This document shows, piece after piece, positions 24,517 to 33,397 of a stretch of 55,297 bases of DNA; within the stretch, counting starts at the first letter, position 1; each line of letters opens with the position of its first letter. Origin of the DNA: Gemmiger sp. An87 (GTDB lineage: Bacteria; Bacillota; Clostridia; Oscillospirales; Ruminococcaceae); contig NZ_NFHD01000022.1 of assembly GCF_002159185.1 (NCBI RefSeq), positions 1-55,297 on the forward strand, given 5' to 3'. A program made the translations under genes and the position numbers. Under the pieces are notes generated by a model that had not been told where the DNA came from, searched no databases, and was given only the letters and a program-made list of their open reading frames with translations.

Positions 24517-25896
24517 TTACTTTTTCATGCCGGCCTCGGCCACCTTCATCATGATGGCGCATTCCATCCGCTTGCGGAACAGCTCACAGCCGTACTCGTA
24601 AACGCCGGTGATGCTGCCGGTGGCGTGGTAGGCGTTGGCCGCGCAGCCGCCGGAGCAGTACAGCTTTGCCCAGCAGTCTTTGCAGCCGGGGCGGGCGTAG
24701 GCGTTGCACAGCTTGAACTCATCCCGCAGAGCGGTGTTGGTCACGCCGTCCCACACGTTGCCCATGCTGTACTTCGGGTCGCCCACGAACTGATGGCAGG
24801 GGAACAGCTCACCCCAGGGGGTCACGGCCAGGTACTCGGTGCCGCTGCCGCAGCCGGAGATGCGCTTGTAGATGCAGGGGCCGTGGTTCAGGTCGATCAT
24901 GTAGTGGTAGAAGGTGAAGCCCTTGCCCTCGCTCTCGCGGCGCAGCATCTCCTTGGCCAGGATCTCGTACTGCTCCATGATCTTGGGCAGGTCCTCCTCG
25001 GTGAGGGCGTAGGGGTCACCGGGGGCGCAGACCACCGGCTCCATGCTCAGCTGGTCGAAGCCCAGGTCGGCCAGATGGAAGATATCATTGGTGAAGTCCA
25101 CGTTGTTGTGGGTGAAGGTGCCGCGCACGTAGTATTCCTTATTGCCGCGGGCCTTGGCGAACTTCTGGAACTTGGGCACGATGGTGTCGTAGCTGCCCTG
25201 ACCGGCGTAGTTCTTGCGCAGCCGGTCGTGGACCTCTTTACGGCCGTCGATGCTCATGACCACGTTGTTCATTTCCTTGTTGGCGAACTCGATGACCTCG
25301 TCGTCCACCAGAACGCCGTTGGTGGTCAGGGTGAAGCGGAACTTCTTGTTGTTGGGCTCCTCCAGGCTGCGGCCGTAGGCAACCAGCTGCTTGACCACAT
25401 CCCAGTTCATCAGGGGCTCGCCGCCGAAGAAGTCCACCTCCAGGTTGCGGCGCCTGCCGCTGTTGGCCACCAGGAAGTCCAGAGCCTGCTTGCCTACCTC
25501 AAAGCTCATCAGGGCGCGCTCGCCGTGGTAGTTGCCCTGGCTGGCGAAGCAGTATTCGCAGTTCAGGTTGCAGGTGTGGGCCACATGCAGGCACATGGCC
25601 TTTACTTCGGTCACGCGCTTTTTGAAATCGAAGGCCATGTCGCCGTAGATGTCCTTGGCGAAGAGCTTGCCGGCCTTTTCCAGCTCGGCGATGTCCTCGA
25701 GACACTGGCGCAGGTCGGCCTCGGTCACATCCTCGCGGCCGGCGTATTTCTCCAGCATTTTTGCCACGATCTCGTCGGCGGGGGTGGTCTCGTACAGGCC
25801 GATCACGTCATAGGCCACATCGTCCACCACGTGGACCGAGCCGCTGAATACATCCAGCACGATGTTGTATCCGTTGAGTTTATACTGATGGATCAT
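24517..25896 (-). CDS. Thioether cross-link-forming SCIFF peptide maturase (radical SAM)
   Basis: The 459-residue enzyme installs thioether bonds from cysteines to backbone carbons of the SCIFF peptide. An N-terminal peptide-binding region (1-95) precedes the radical SAM core with Cys109, Cys113 and Cys116 in CNLNCEYC, which bind the SAM iron-sulfur cluster. GGEP follows (FFGGEPLMNWD). The C-terminal SPASM-like domain has SGCGSG, FPCHQ and CKDCWAKLYCSGGC for auxiliary clusters. The peptide gene lies 152 bases upstream on the same strand, the standard arrangement in Clostridia. Confidence 0.95.
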   Translation of the reverse strand: MIHQYKLNGYNIVLDVFSGSVHVVDDVAYDVIGLYETTPADEIVAKMLEKYAGREDVTEADLRQCLEDIAELEKAGKLFAKDIYGDMAFDFKKRVTEVKAMCLHVAHTCNLNCEYCFASQGNYHGERALMSFEVGKQALDFLVANSGRRRNLEVDFFGGEPLMNWDVVKQLVAYGRSLEEPNNKKFRFTLTTNGVLVDDEVIEFANKEMNNVVMSIDGRKEVHDRLRKNYAGQGSYDTIVPKFQKFAKARGNKEYYVRGTFTHNNVDFTNDIFHLADLGFDQLSMEPVVCAPGDPYALTEEDLPKIMEQYEILAKEMLRRESEGKGFTFYHYMIDLNHGPCIYKRISGCGSGTEYLAVTPWGELFPCHQFVGDPKYSMGNVWDGVTNTALRDEFKLCNAYARPGCKDCWAKLYCSGGCAANAYHATGSITGVYEYGCELFRKRMECAIMMKVAEAGMKK

Positions 25897-26002
25897 GAAA
25901 CGAAGGTTCCTTTCTGTAAATGAATCTATCTAAAACTAAAAACAAAGGATCTATTCAAAAATCCGGCGGGGGCAGGCCCCGGCTGGATGAAAACGCAAAA
26001 AA

Positions 26003-26032
26003 TACCGCCTGCGCACAATGCGGCAGGCGGTA
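26003..26032 (-). terminator. Terminator/attenuator between SCIFF and maturase genes
   Basis: On the minus strand TACCGCCTGC / GCAGGCGGTA forms a 10-bp stem followed by TTTTTTGCGTTTT. It lies 17 bases past the SCIFF stop and would let much more peptide than enzyme be made from one promoter. Confidence 0.75.
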
Positions 26033-26048
26033 TGCTGCAAGGCAAGAA

Positions 26049-26201
26049 TTACTTCTCGTCGTTCTTATGCTCGCACATCTGGTTAGCAACACCGCAGGAG
26101 GTTTTGCAGGCAGACTGGCAGGAAGTCTGGCATTCGCCGCAGCCGCCGGTCTGTACGCTCTTGGCCAGGTCGCGGGTCTCGAGAGTCTGAATCCGGTTCA
26201 T
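26049..26201 (-). CDS. SCIFF ribosomal peptide precursor (50 aa)
   Basis: A short gene encoding MNRIQTLETRDLAK followed by a Cys-rich core. Cysteines are at 21, 24, 28, 32, 36 and 43: six cysteines in forty-five residues, the definition of SCIFF, with the family pattern CGECQTSCQSACKTSC. The tail is CEHKNDEK. It is the substrate of the adjacent radical SAM maturase. The ATG at 26201 follows AGAAAGGGGG. Its biological role is unknown although it is nearly universal in Clostridia. Confidence 0.95.
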   Translation of the reverse strand: MNRIQTLETRDLAKSVQTGGCGECQTSCQSACKTSCGVANQMCEHKNDEK

Positions 26202-26288
26202 CGATACGTCCCCCTTTCTATACCATAAATTTCCGGGAACCGGGCGGGAATGCCCGGCGCTTAAGAAACCTATAGAAACTTGCGTTTA

Positions 26289-28070
26289 TTATACAATGGA
26301 AGCGGCCTTTTCGTCAATACCTACTTTGGAGGCTCCGGCGGGGGCCAGCAGGGTGAACAGGGCGCAGGGAATGAAGTAGGCAAAGGCCAGCAGATAGCGG
26401 ATCTGCATGTAATTGGGCGCGCCCACCACCAGGCCGAACCATACCAGATACAGCGGCAGATAGGCCAGCAGCAGCCGGGTGCGGCGGCGCAGCAGCTGCA
26501 CCACGCCGCATAAAAGAAGACCGTAAGCCATGAGTGCGGGCGGAATGAATACCGCCCGGGCCTCCAGCTCGTCCCGCAGGCCCGCCCAGCCGGTGAGACC
26601 CAGCACAATGTCCTTGCTGGTGATGCCAAAGGCTCCGTTGCTGCCCTCGTAGGGGAAGGAATAGCTGCCGCCGTCAAACCGGGGGCTCACATAGCCTGCC
26701 ACCTCGGCCAGCCAGGCCTTCAGGTAGCTTTGCCAGTGGCCGGGCAGCAGCTGGGCCCACACCGAAAGCAGGTCCAGCTTGCCCTGCAGGGTGGCAAAAT
26801 GCTCGGCATTGAACTCCGAGCTGGTCTTCACCGGGTCCACCGTGATGGGGCTGTAGCTCTGGGCCATGGCCTCCACCGGGATCACCCGGGCGATGGTCTC
26901 GGCCTGCTGGGGGCTGAAGGCCTCCGGTTCCGAGGAGGCCACATAGGCCAGCTGCTGCAGCGGCACGGCCCAGGCTTCGGCGGTGAGGGTGCTCTGCAGG
27001 CCCAGTGCGCCGTAGACCGGCCCGGTGATCAGCTTCACGCCGATCAGCACCGGCAGAAGCACGGTGAGGATGCGGCGGCGGGCTGGGCGCAGGGCGCACA
27101 GCGCAAGGCAGACTACTGCCGCGATGGGCCAGCCGTTGCCCCGCAGAAAGCACAGCAGCAGGGTGAGCACCACGAAATGAATCACTCCGCTTTTCTGCTG
27201 CAGATTTTCCCCCTTACAGCGGGCGGTGTCGAACAGAAACAGGCAGTAGAGCAGCAGCACCCCGTTGAACAGCGGGTCCTTCCAGACCACTAGGCTTTGG
27301 AAGGCATACATGGTGCAGCCGCCGAAGAGGGCAAAGCCCAGGCCCACAGCGATCAGCCCCGCGCCCCGCCGGCGCATCCAGACCAGGCTGTAGGCCAGCA
27401 TGGCGGCCACGGTGGTCATCTGCAGAAAGCCGAAGAGATACGCCCCCAGCTCCATCAGGCCCAGCTTGTAAAAGGGCCAGAGGATCAGCCGCAGCAGCAA
27501 AGTGTAAAGGATGGGGTGGGCGTCGTTCAGCCCACCGTGGAAGGCCTGCTCCAGCAGCTGAACCGAGTCCACATCCAGCCGCACCGGGCCCCAGCACAAA
27601 AAGACCGGCAGCCAAAGCACCAGAATAACCCCGGTGTACAGCGCCAGTTGCCGCCACAGCGGCCCGGCGGGTGCGGTGGGGGAATCCGCGGCGGGCAGAT
27701 GGGTCAGAAAGCGGCACAGCCCCAGCAGAATGGGGAACAGAAGGGCGCTGAGCAAGACCCAGAATGCCAAAAAGGAAAGGTCAAACTGCATGGTGCCCGC
27801 CACCGCGTTCTGCCCCAAAGTGAAAAAGCAGAACACTGCGGCCAGTACTCCGCAGGCCAGGCCTTCCCGGCGGGAGGGCCTGGCGCACAGGCCGCGCACA
27901 GCACAGATGAAGCAGATGCCCCAGAACAAGCAGAAGGCAGGCGGAGACCACACCTGACAGGCCCAGAGCAGGAACAAAGCGCAGAACAGCCCGCTCACCA
28001 CTCCGGCGGCAGGGACCAGACGCCGGTGGCGGCTCACAAAGGCCTCCGCATAGGAAAAGCTGGATAACAT
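26289..28070 (-). CDS. DUF6020-type polytopic membrane protein
   Basis: The protein of 593 residues has about twelve hydrophobic segments, and a large outside loop at roughly 380-500 rich in polar residues (GSYSFPYEGSNGAFG). The motif RLDVDSVQLLEQAFHGG followed by NDAHPILYTLLLRL resembles GT-C glycosyltransferase-like membrane proteins of the DUF6020 family; no donor or acceptor is known. The ATG at 28070 follows AAAGGAG, which overlaps the end of the upstream decarboxylase gene, so translation is coupled. Function is not established. Confidence 0.7.
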   Translation of the reverse strand: MLSSFSYAEAFVSRHRRLVPAAGVVSGLFCALFLLWACQVWSPPAFCLFWGICFICAVRGLCARPSRREGLACGVLAAVFCFFTLGQNAVAGTMQFDLSFLAFWVLLSALLFPILLGLCRFLTHLPAADSPTAPAGPLWRQLALYTGVILVLWLPVFLCWGPVRLDVDSVQLLEQAFHGGLNDAHPILYTLLLRLILWPFYKLGLMELGAYLFGFLQMTTVAAMLAYSLVWMRRRGAGLIAVGLGFALFGGCTMYAFQSLVVWKDPLFNGVLLLYCLFLFDTARCKGENLQQKSGVIHFVVLTLLLCFLRGNGWPIAAVVCLALCALRPARRRILTVLLPVLIGVKLITGPVYGALGLQSTLTAEAWAVPLQQLAYVASSEPEAFSPQQAETIARVIPVEAMAQSYSPITVDPVKTSSEFNAEHFATLQGKLDLLSVWAQLLPGHWQSYLKAWLAEVAGYVSPRFDGGSYSFPYEGSNGAFGITSKDIVLGLTGWAGLRDELEARAVFIPPALMAYGLLLCGVVQLLRRRTRLLLAYLPLYLVWFGLVVGAPNYMQIRYLLAFAYFIPCALFTLLAPAGASKVGIDEKAASIV

Positions 28071-28074
28071 GCGA

Positions 28075-29550
28075 TCAATCTCCTTTGGTTGAAGTTGAAT
28101 GGGGAGCACAGGTCAGCACCCGCAGTGCCCGGGGCATGGTGCCGCCGGTGCTGTGCAGCCGCACACCCTGGCGATTCAGCCGGGCGCAGCAGTCCAGAAA
28201 GACCCGATCCACCCGTTCGCCGGGTACGATCAGCGGAATGCCAGGGGGATAGGCCCACACATATTCGGCGCTCACCCGGCCCTCACAGGCTCCAAGCGGA
28301 ACCTCCTCACAGGGCAGCTCCAGTGCCTGCGCTACAGGCAGGACGGCGGGCGGCAGCGGCAGTGGTTTGGCGGCAGGCGGCATCGGGCAGGCGGCAAGGC
28401 TCTTATCAATTGCCACAAGTGCCCGGGCCAGCCGCAGCAGATTCTCCTCGGTGTCGCCCAGGCCGGTCATGGCAATGGACCAGTCGCCGCTGGCCATCTC
28501 CAGCTCAATGGAAAATTCCTCCCGCAGCCGGGCCATCAGTCCGGGACCAGTGAGGGCGGTGCCCCGGGTGGAGATCACCAGTTTGCCGGGATCGTGGGCG
28601 AAAAGGCCGGGATGCTTTTGCAGTGTGTCCGCCCCGTGGCAGAGTACCCGCAGCCGGGTCAGCCCGGCAATGGCACGGTCAAAAGAGGACAGCGCAGCCT
28701 GCCAGCGGGCAAACAGCTCGCCGCCTTTGCGTTCCAGCAGGTCCACACAACCATCCATGCTGGCCATCAGCAGGTAAGAAGGGCTGCTGGTCTCGAAGAT
28801 GCCCAGCTGGCGGGCCAGCGCCTCAGCCGGAATCAAGTCGCCCTGCTGGTGCAGGATGCCGGTTTGGGTCAGGCTGGGCAGGGTTTTGTGCAGGCTCTGG
28901 ACCACCACATCGGCCCCGGCGGCGACTGCCCCGGCGGGCCAGTCGGGGGCAAGGCCCAGATGAGCACCGTGGGCCTCATCCACCAATACCGGAACCCCGG
29001 CGGCATGAGCGGCGGCACAGATGGCGGTAAGATCGCTGATCACGCCCTCATAGGTGGGGCTGGTGAGCACCAGCAGCTTTGCGTCCGGCTGGGCGGCCAG
29101 CGCGGCGCGCACCTGCTCGGGGGTAATGGAGGCCAGTACCCCGAAGCTTTCGTCCACCGGCGGGGCCAGCCAGACCGGCACCGCGCCGCAAAGCTCCAGC
29201 GCATGATAGACGGATTTGTGGCAGCCGCGGCTCAGGATCACCTTGCCGCCCCGGCCAGCCGCCGCCCGGATACCGGCCAGAATACCGCAGGTGCTGCCGT
29301 TTACCAGATAAAAGCTGCGCTGCGCGCCCCAGAGCCGGGCGGCACGGTCCATGGAATCCTTCAAAATACCCTCGGCCTCGTGTAGATCGTCGAAGCCGTG
29401 GATTTCAGTGATGTCCCAGGCCGCGCCCAGAGCGGCCAGATAGGGGGCCAGTGCGGTGTTCCGCTTGTGGCCGGGCATGTGCATGGGAGCAGGACCGCCG
29501 GTGCTGTGGCGGGCCAATGCTTCCAGCAGAGGAGGAAACGGGTCAGGCAT
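28075..29550 (-). CDS. Orn/Lys/Arg decarboxylase-family PLP enzyme
   Basis: The 491-residue protein belongs to the fold-type I decarboxylases that make polyamines or cadaverine. The N-terminal PMHMPGHKRNT is a hallmark of the family. The PLP lysine is in VVQSLHKTLPSLTQTG, with DEAHGAHLG binding the cofactor. The shorter length, lacking the N-terminal wing domain of inducible enzymes, matches clostridial biosynthetic SpeA/YaaO-like proteins. Substrate is uncertain among arginine, lysine and ornithine. The start at 29550 follows AAAGGAG; upstream in-frame codons lack a site. Confidence 0.85.
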   Translation of the reverse strand: MPDPFPPLLEALARHSTGGPAPMHMPGHKRNTALAPYLAALGAAWDITEIHGFDDLHEAEGILKDSMDRAARLWGAQRSFYLVNGSTCGILAGIRAAAGRGGKVILSRGCHKSVYHALELCGAVPVWLAPPVDESFGVLASITPEQVRAALAAQPDAKLLVLTSPTYEGVISDLTAICAAAHAAGVPVLVDEAHGAHLGLAPDWPAGAVAAGADVVVQSLHKTLPSLTQTGILHQQGDLIPAEALARQLGIFETSSPSYLLMASMDGCVDLLERKGGELFARWQAALSSFDRAIAGLTRLRVLCHGADTLQKHPGLFAHDPGKLVISTRGTALTGPGLMARLREEFSIELEMASGDWSIAMTGLGDTEENLLRLARALVAIDKSLAACPMPPAAKPLPLPPAVLPVAQALELPCEEVPLGACEGRVSAEYVWAYPPGIPLIVPGERVDRVFLDCCARLNRQGVRLHSTGGTMPRALRVLTCAPHSTSTKGD

Positions 29551-29689
29551 GCAGAAATACTCCTTTGAAGCGGGGCATTCCCGGTAGGAAGACCGCCGCG
29601 TTTTTTCCACTTTATCATAACACACTTGCCCCGGCGGCGCAAAAAAAAGAAGGGATGTGCGCGCTGCAACAGGAAACCGGTCAGTTTTA

Positions 29690-29698
29690 TGGTATAAT
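29690..29698 (+). promoter_or_regulatory. Extended -10 promoter for the DUF308 operon
   Basis: TGGTATAAT (TATAAT at 29693-29698) lies about 70 bases before the DUF308 start. No clear -35 is seen, as usual for extended -10 promoters. Confidence 0.5.
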
Positions 29699-29766
29699 AA
29701 TCAAAATAAGTATCAACAGGGACGCACCTTTCACAGGGGGCGTCCGGATGAAATGAGGAATTTGCT

Positions 29767-30411
29767 ATGAAAAATTTCCGCAAGACCTTTTCCATCTCGT
29801 CGGTGGCTTTTATTCTGGTGGGCCTGGCGCTGCTGCTCTGGCCGGATGTATCTCTGCGGCTGGTCTGCGGGCTGTTTGGCCTGGTGATCCTGCTGAAGGG
29901 CGTGAGCAGCATCTACAGCTTTTTGAAGGCTGAGGTGCGGGGCTTTTTCAGCTACTTCGGCTGGCTGTTCGGTGCAATCGCGGTGGCTCTTGGCATCTTC
30001 TTGCTGATCCGGCCCCAGACCGTGGTGTCCGTTTTGCCCATTCTGGTGGGCCTGTTCGTGATTCTGGACGGTGTGATGCGGGTGCAGAGCGCCTTTGAGC
30101 TGCGGGCAGCGGGCTACGACCGCTGGTGGAGCTTGCTGCTGCTGGCACTGGTCAGCGTGGTATTGGGCGCGGTAATGCTGTGGAATCCGTTCGGCACCGT
30201 GGAGCTGCTGGTTATGGCCATCGGTGTGATCCTGATGGTGGAGGGCGTATTGAATCTGGCCGGTTCCATCTGGGCTGCAATCCAGCTGAAGGGCCTGAAA
30301 AAGGCGGCCCGTGACATGGCCGATCAGATGCAGGAGATGCTCACCGACCCCGCCTTTGACGATACGGACATCGTGGAGGCGGACTGGCGCGATTTGGACG
30401 ATAAGCATTAA
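29767..30411 (+). CDS. DUF308/HdeD-family membrane protein
   Basis: The 214-residue protein has six hydrophobic segments in three pairs, each pair with an LxLLLWPD- or FLLIRPQT-type turn, the internal repeat of the HdeD/DUF308 family. The last 40 residues are a cytoplasmic acidic tail (DPAFDDTDIVEADWRDLDD). HdeD helps acid resistance in E. coli, but the function in Firmicutes is unknown. The ATG at 29767 follows GAGGAATTTGCT. The next gene starts six bases after its stop. Confidence 0.75.
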   Translation: MKNFRKTFSISSVAFILVGLALLLWPDVSLRLVCGLFGLVILLKGVSSIYSFLKAEVRGFFSYFGWLFGAIAVALGIFLLIRPQTVVSVLPILVGLFVILDGVMRVQSAFELRAAGYDRWWSLLLLALVSVVLGAVMLWNPFGTVELLVMAIGVILMVEGVLNLAGSIWAAIQLKGLKKAARDMADQMQEMLTDPAFDDTDIVEADWRDLDDKH

Positions 30412-30417
30412 ACCGGC

Positions 30418-31278
30418 ATGAAACGGACGCTTTTCAAGCAGGGGGCAGAACCGCTGCCACCGGAATTGCAGCGGGCCGCCGCTTTGTGCGGGCTGGCCGC
30501 GCTGGTCTATCTGGCGGCGGATTCCGCTTTGAGTGGGTTGCTGGGCCCGTCGGTGGACGGTCTGTCCCCGTCAGCGGAGGAGCTGGTGGCGCTGGGCAAA
30601 AATCTGCTGGCGCTGGCGGCTCCGCTGCTGGTGGCGCTGGCTAGCCCGCCCGGGGCCCCGGTATGCCTCAGGCGGCCCCGCTGGAGGCTGCTCCCGGCGT
30701 TGTTCCTGCTGTTCTGGGTGCTCACCATGGCAGGAAATCTTGCCAGCACCGTCCTGCGGGCTGTGTTGGGCGAAGCCGTCGGTGTGCAGCTGGCGGAGGC
30801 CCCGGCCGGGCTGCTGTGGCTTCGGCTGGCGCTTGTTCCGGCGGTGGGCGAGGAGCTGCTCTTCCGGGGGCTGATGCAGGGCTACCTGCGCCCCTGGGGT
30901 GGTCGGGCGGCAGTGTGGGGCCAGGCAGTGCTGTTCGCGCTGCTGCACGGCGAGGCACCGGCCTGCCTGTCGGCTCTGCTTTCCGGGCTGGCGCTGGGCC
31001 TTTGCGCCGAAACCAGCGGCAGCCTCTGGCCCGGCATGGTCTTTCATCTTTACAACAACACCTTGGCCCTGCTGGGGCAGACCGGCGCGGGTCCGGCGTG
31101 GGTGCAGCCGCTGCTGCTGTTCGGCCTGCCCGCCGCTGTGCTGGCGGTTTGGGCGGCAAGGCCTAAGCTTCCGCCCCGCCTGCATGGCACAGGAGCGGGA
31201 GCCCTTGCCCGCTGCCCCGGTTACGGACTGGCGGCGGCGCTGCTGGCGGTGCAGATGCTGCACGCCACGTTTACATGA
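30418..31278 (+). CDS. CPBP-family intramembrane glutamic protease
   Basis: The 286-residue membrane protein has about seven hydrophobic segments and the CPBP (Abi) motifs: EELLFRGLMQ with the catalytic Glu pair near 142, FALLHGE with a catalytic His, and FHLYNNTLAL with a third conserved His/Asn. Relatives process prenylated or peptide substrates and some act in bacteriocin immunity. Codon use is extremely GC-rich and the protein is Leu/Ala-dominated. It is probably cotranscribed with DUF308. No strong ribosome site precedes ATG 30418, so coupling is likely. Confidence 0.8.
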   Translation: MKRTLFKQGAEPLPPELQRAAALCGLAALVYLAADSALSGLLGPSVDGLSPSAEELVALGKNLLALAAPLLVALASPPGAPVCLRRPRWRLLPALFLLFWVLTMAGNLASTVLRAVLGEAVGVQLAEAPAGLLWLRLALVPAVGEELLFRGLMQGYLRPWGGRAAVWGQAVLFALLHGEAPACLSALLSGLALGLCAETSGSLWPGMVFHLYNNTLALLGQTGAGPAWVQPLLLFGLPAAVLAVWAARPKLPPRLHGTGAGALARCPGYGLAAALLAVQMLHATFT

Positions 31279-31300
31279 TTTTTCACGAAGGAGAAACCGG

Positions 31301-31771
31301 ATGACCGACGAAGAACTGATGGGCCTTGCCCTGGAGGAAGCAAAAAAAGCCGCAGCGCTGGGCGAGGTGCCGGTGGGGGCGGTGGTGGCCAAGGACGGCG
31401 AGCCCATCGCTCTGGCCCATAACACCCGGGAGACCGAGAAGAACGCCCTGCACCACGCCGAGCTGCTGGCCATCGACGCGGCCTGCAAAAAGCTGGGCGG
31501 CTGGCGGCTGTGGCAGTGCGAGCTGTTCGTGACGCTGGAGCCCTGCCCCATGTGCAGCGGGGCTATTATCAACAGCCGTATCAAGCGGGTGGTCTACGGC
31601 GCGAAGGATACCAAGGCGGGCTGCTGCGGCTCGCTGGTGGATCTGTTCGCCTATCCGTTCAATCACCATCCGGTGATCGAGAGCGGCCTGCGGGAGCAGG
31701 AGGCTGCCGCCCTGCTTCAGGAGTTTTTTGCCATGCTGCGGCGTAAACGGGAGGAGAAAAAGGGAAAATGA
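31301..31771 (+). CDS. tadA: tRNA-specific adenosine deaminase
   Basis: The 156-residue zinc enzyme converts adenosine to inosine at the wobble base of tRNA-Arg(ACG). The zinc site is His and catalytic Glu in HHAELLAI (near 50-56) and the two cysteines in PCPMCSG (near 83-86). EVPVGAVVAKDGE and NSRIKRVVYGAKD are typical of TadA. The ATG at 31301 follows AAGGAG. The stop overlaps the fabG start (ATGA at 31768-31771), indicating coupled translation. Confidence 0.93.
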   Translation: MTDEELMGLALEEAKKAAALGEVPVGAVVAKDGEPIALAHNTRETEKNALHHAELLAIDAACKKLGGWRLWQCELFVTLEPCPMCSGAIINSRIKRVVYGAKDTKAGCCGSLVDLFAYPFNHHPVIESGLREQEAAALLQEFFAMLRRKREEKKGK

Positions 31772-32496
31772 GAGAAAAGACAGTGCTGGTCACCGGGGCA
31801 AGCCGGGGCATCGGCGCGGCGGTGGCCCGGGCCTTTGCCAATGCCGGATACCGGGTGGCCGTCAACTATAACACCAGCAAGACCGAGGCCGAGGCCCTGG
31901 CGGCCCAGTGGCCGGGCCAAATGCTGCCGGTGCAGGCGGACGTGGCCGACCGGGCCCAGGTGGAGGCCATGTTCCGCCAGGTGCAGGAAGCCTTCGGCGG
32001 GGTGGATGTGCTGGTATGCAACGCGGGCATTGCCCGGCAGGAGCTGTTCACCGACGTGACCCCCGCGGCCTGGCAGCGGATGCTGGATGTGCACCTGAGC
32101 GGCGCGTTCCACTGCTGTCAGTGCGCGCTGCCCCATATGCTGCATCAGAAATGGGGACGCATCGTGACCGTGAGCTCCATGTGGGGCCAGGTGGGTGGCA
32201 GCTGTGAGGTGGCTTATTCCGCCGCCAAGGCGGGTCTGATCGGCCTGACGCGGGCCCTCGCAAAGGAGGAAGGCCCCAGCGGCATCACCGTGAACTGCGT
32301 GGCCCCCGGCGTGATCGAGACCGCTATGATGGCGGCCTTTTCCGCCGAGGACAAGGCTGCCCTGGCGGAGGAGACCCCGCTGGGCAGTCTGGGCAGTCCG
32401 GAGCAGGTGGCAAAGGCTGTACTGTTTTTGGCCAGCGATGACGCGGACTACATCACCGGCCAGGTACTGGGGGTGAACGGCGGTCTGGTGGTATAA
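31768..32496 (+). CDS. fabG: 3-oxoacyl-ACP reductase-like short-chain dehydrogenase
   Basis: The 242-residue NAD(P)H-dependent reductase has the SDR cofactor motif TGASRGIGAA (10-19), NAG at 85-87, and the catalytic Ser-Tyr-Lys with YSAAK near 149-153. APGVIETAM and GQVLGVNGGL at the C-terminus are typical of FabG and related acetoacetyl-CoA reductases. It lies outside a fatty-acid synthesis cluster, so it may act on another ketone. The start overlaps the tadA stop by four bases. Confidence 0.85.
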   Translation: MREKTVLVTGASRGIGAAVARAFANAGYRVAVNYNTSKTEAEALAAQWPGQMLPVQADVADRAQVEAMFRQVQEAFGGVDVLVCNAGIARQELFTDVTPAAWQRMLDVHLSGAFHCCQCALPHMLHQKWGRIVTVSSMWGQVGGSCEVAYSAAKAGLIGLTRALAKEEGPSGITVNCVAPGVIETAMMAAFSAEDKAALAEETPLGSLGSPEQVAKAVLFLASDDADYITGQVLGVNGGLVV

Positions 32497-32560
32497 ACAC
32501 CAATTCGCCGGAACGCTTTTCCCTTCCGCCGCATACAATGCGGGCAAGGAGGGGAGCACG

Positions 32561-33289
32561 ATGACAGTATTTCAAGAGGGGATCGACGTATCCCGTTATC
32601 AGGGCGTGGTGGACTGGTCTGCCGTGGCCGGGGCGGGCAAGGAGTTTGCCATCGTCCGGGTGGGCTCCAGCAACCAGAGCGGGCCCTATGTGGACCCCTG
32701 TTTTACCCGCAACGTGCAGGGGGCACATGCCGCCGGGCTGCGGGTGGGGGCCTATTTTTACACCTATGCCAAAACCGAGAGCGAGGTCATCCGGGAGCTG
32801 GATGTGTTTTTGAAGGCACTGGAGGGCCACCGGCTGGAGTATCCGGTCTATGTGGATGCGGAGGATGCCTCGCTGGCCAGCCTGGGACGGGACGCGGTGA
32901 CCCGGCTGATTCAGTTTTCCATGGACATTCTGGACCAGAAGGGCTGGTTCCCGGGCTATTACAGCTATACGGAATTCTTGCGCCGTTACGTCAATACTCA
33001 GCAGCTGGCGGATTACCCCCTGTGGGTGGCCGACTACCGGGGTTATGTGGGCTACGGCGGAAATTATGGGGTCTGGCAGTATTCCTCGGTGGGGCAGGTG
33101 AGCGGCGTGAACGGCAACGTGGACCTGAACTACAGCTACAAGGATTACCTGCCGCTGATCCGGGCGGCGGGCAAGAATGGCTATCTGCCGGAGGTGGACC
33201 CCACCCAGCCGGAGGAGGATTACTACGAGCTGTGGCGTGCCGCCCAGGATAAGCTGGACCGGATTGCAATGATCCTGGCCGAGGAATAA
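32561..33289 (+). CDS. GH25 lysozyme-like muramidase, no signal peptide
   Basis: The 242-residue protein is a GH25 domain (2 to about 195) with GIDVSRYQGVVDW holding the first catalytic-site Asp, YPVYVDAED with the acidic pair, and the C-terminal VWQYSSVGQVSGVNGNVDLN. It should cleave the bond between MurNAc and GlcNAc. No signal peptide or cell-wall-binding repeat is visible; a short helical acidic tail ends it. The ATG at 32561 follows AGGAGGGG. Export may use another route, or it may be a phage-derived endolysin. Confidence 0.88.
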   Translation: MTVFQEGIDVSRYQGVVDWSAVAGAGKEFAIVRVGSSNQSGPYVDPCFTRNVQGAHAAGLRVGAYFYTYAKTESEVIRELDVFLKALEGHRLEYPVYVDAEDASLASLGRDAVTRLIQFSMDILDQKGWFPGYYSYTEFLRRYVNTQQLADYPLWVADYRGYVGYGGNYGVWQYSSVGQVSGVNGNVDLNYSYKDYLPLIRAAGKNGYLPEVDPTQPEEDYYELWRAAQDKLDRIAMILAEE

Positions 33290-33397
33290 GGTTGCATCAC
33301 CGGGCAAAACATGCTATCGTTAAGGCGATGCCGGGGCGGCCACAAAAACCACCCTGGAATATGGAACAAAAAATGATCCGCTGTTTAGGAGAATAAT

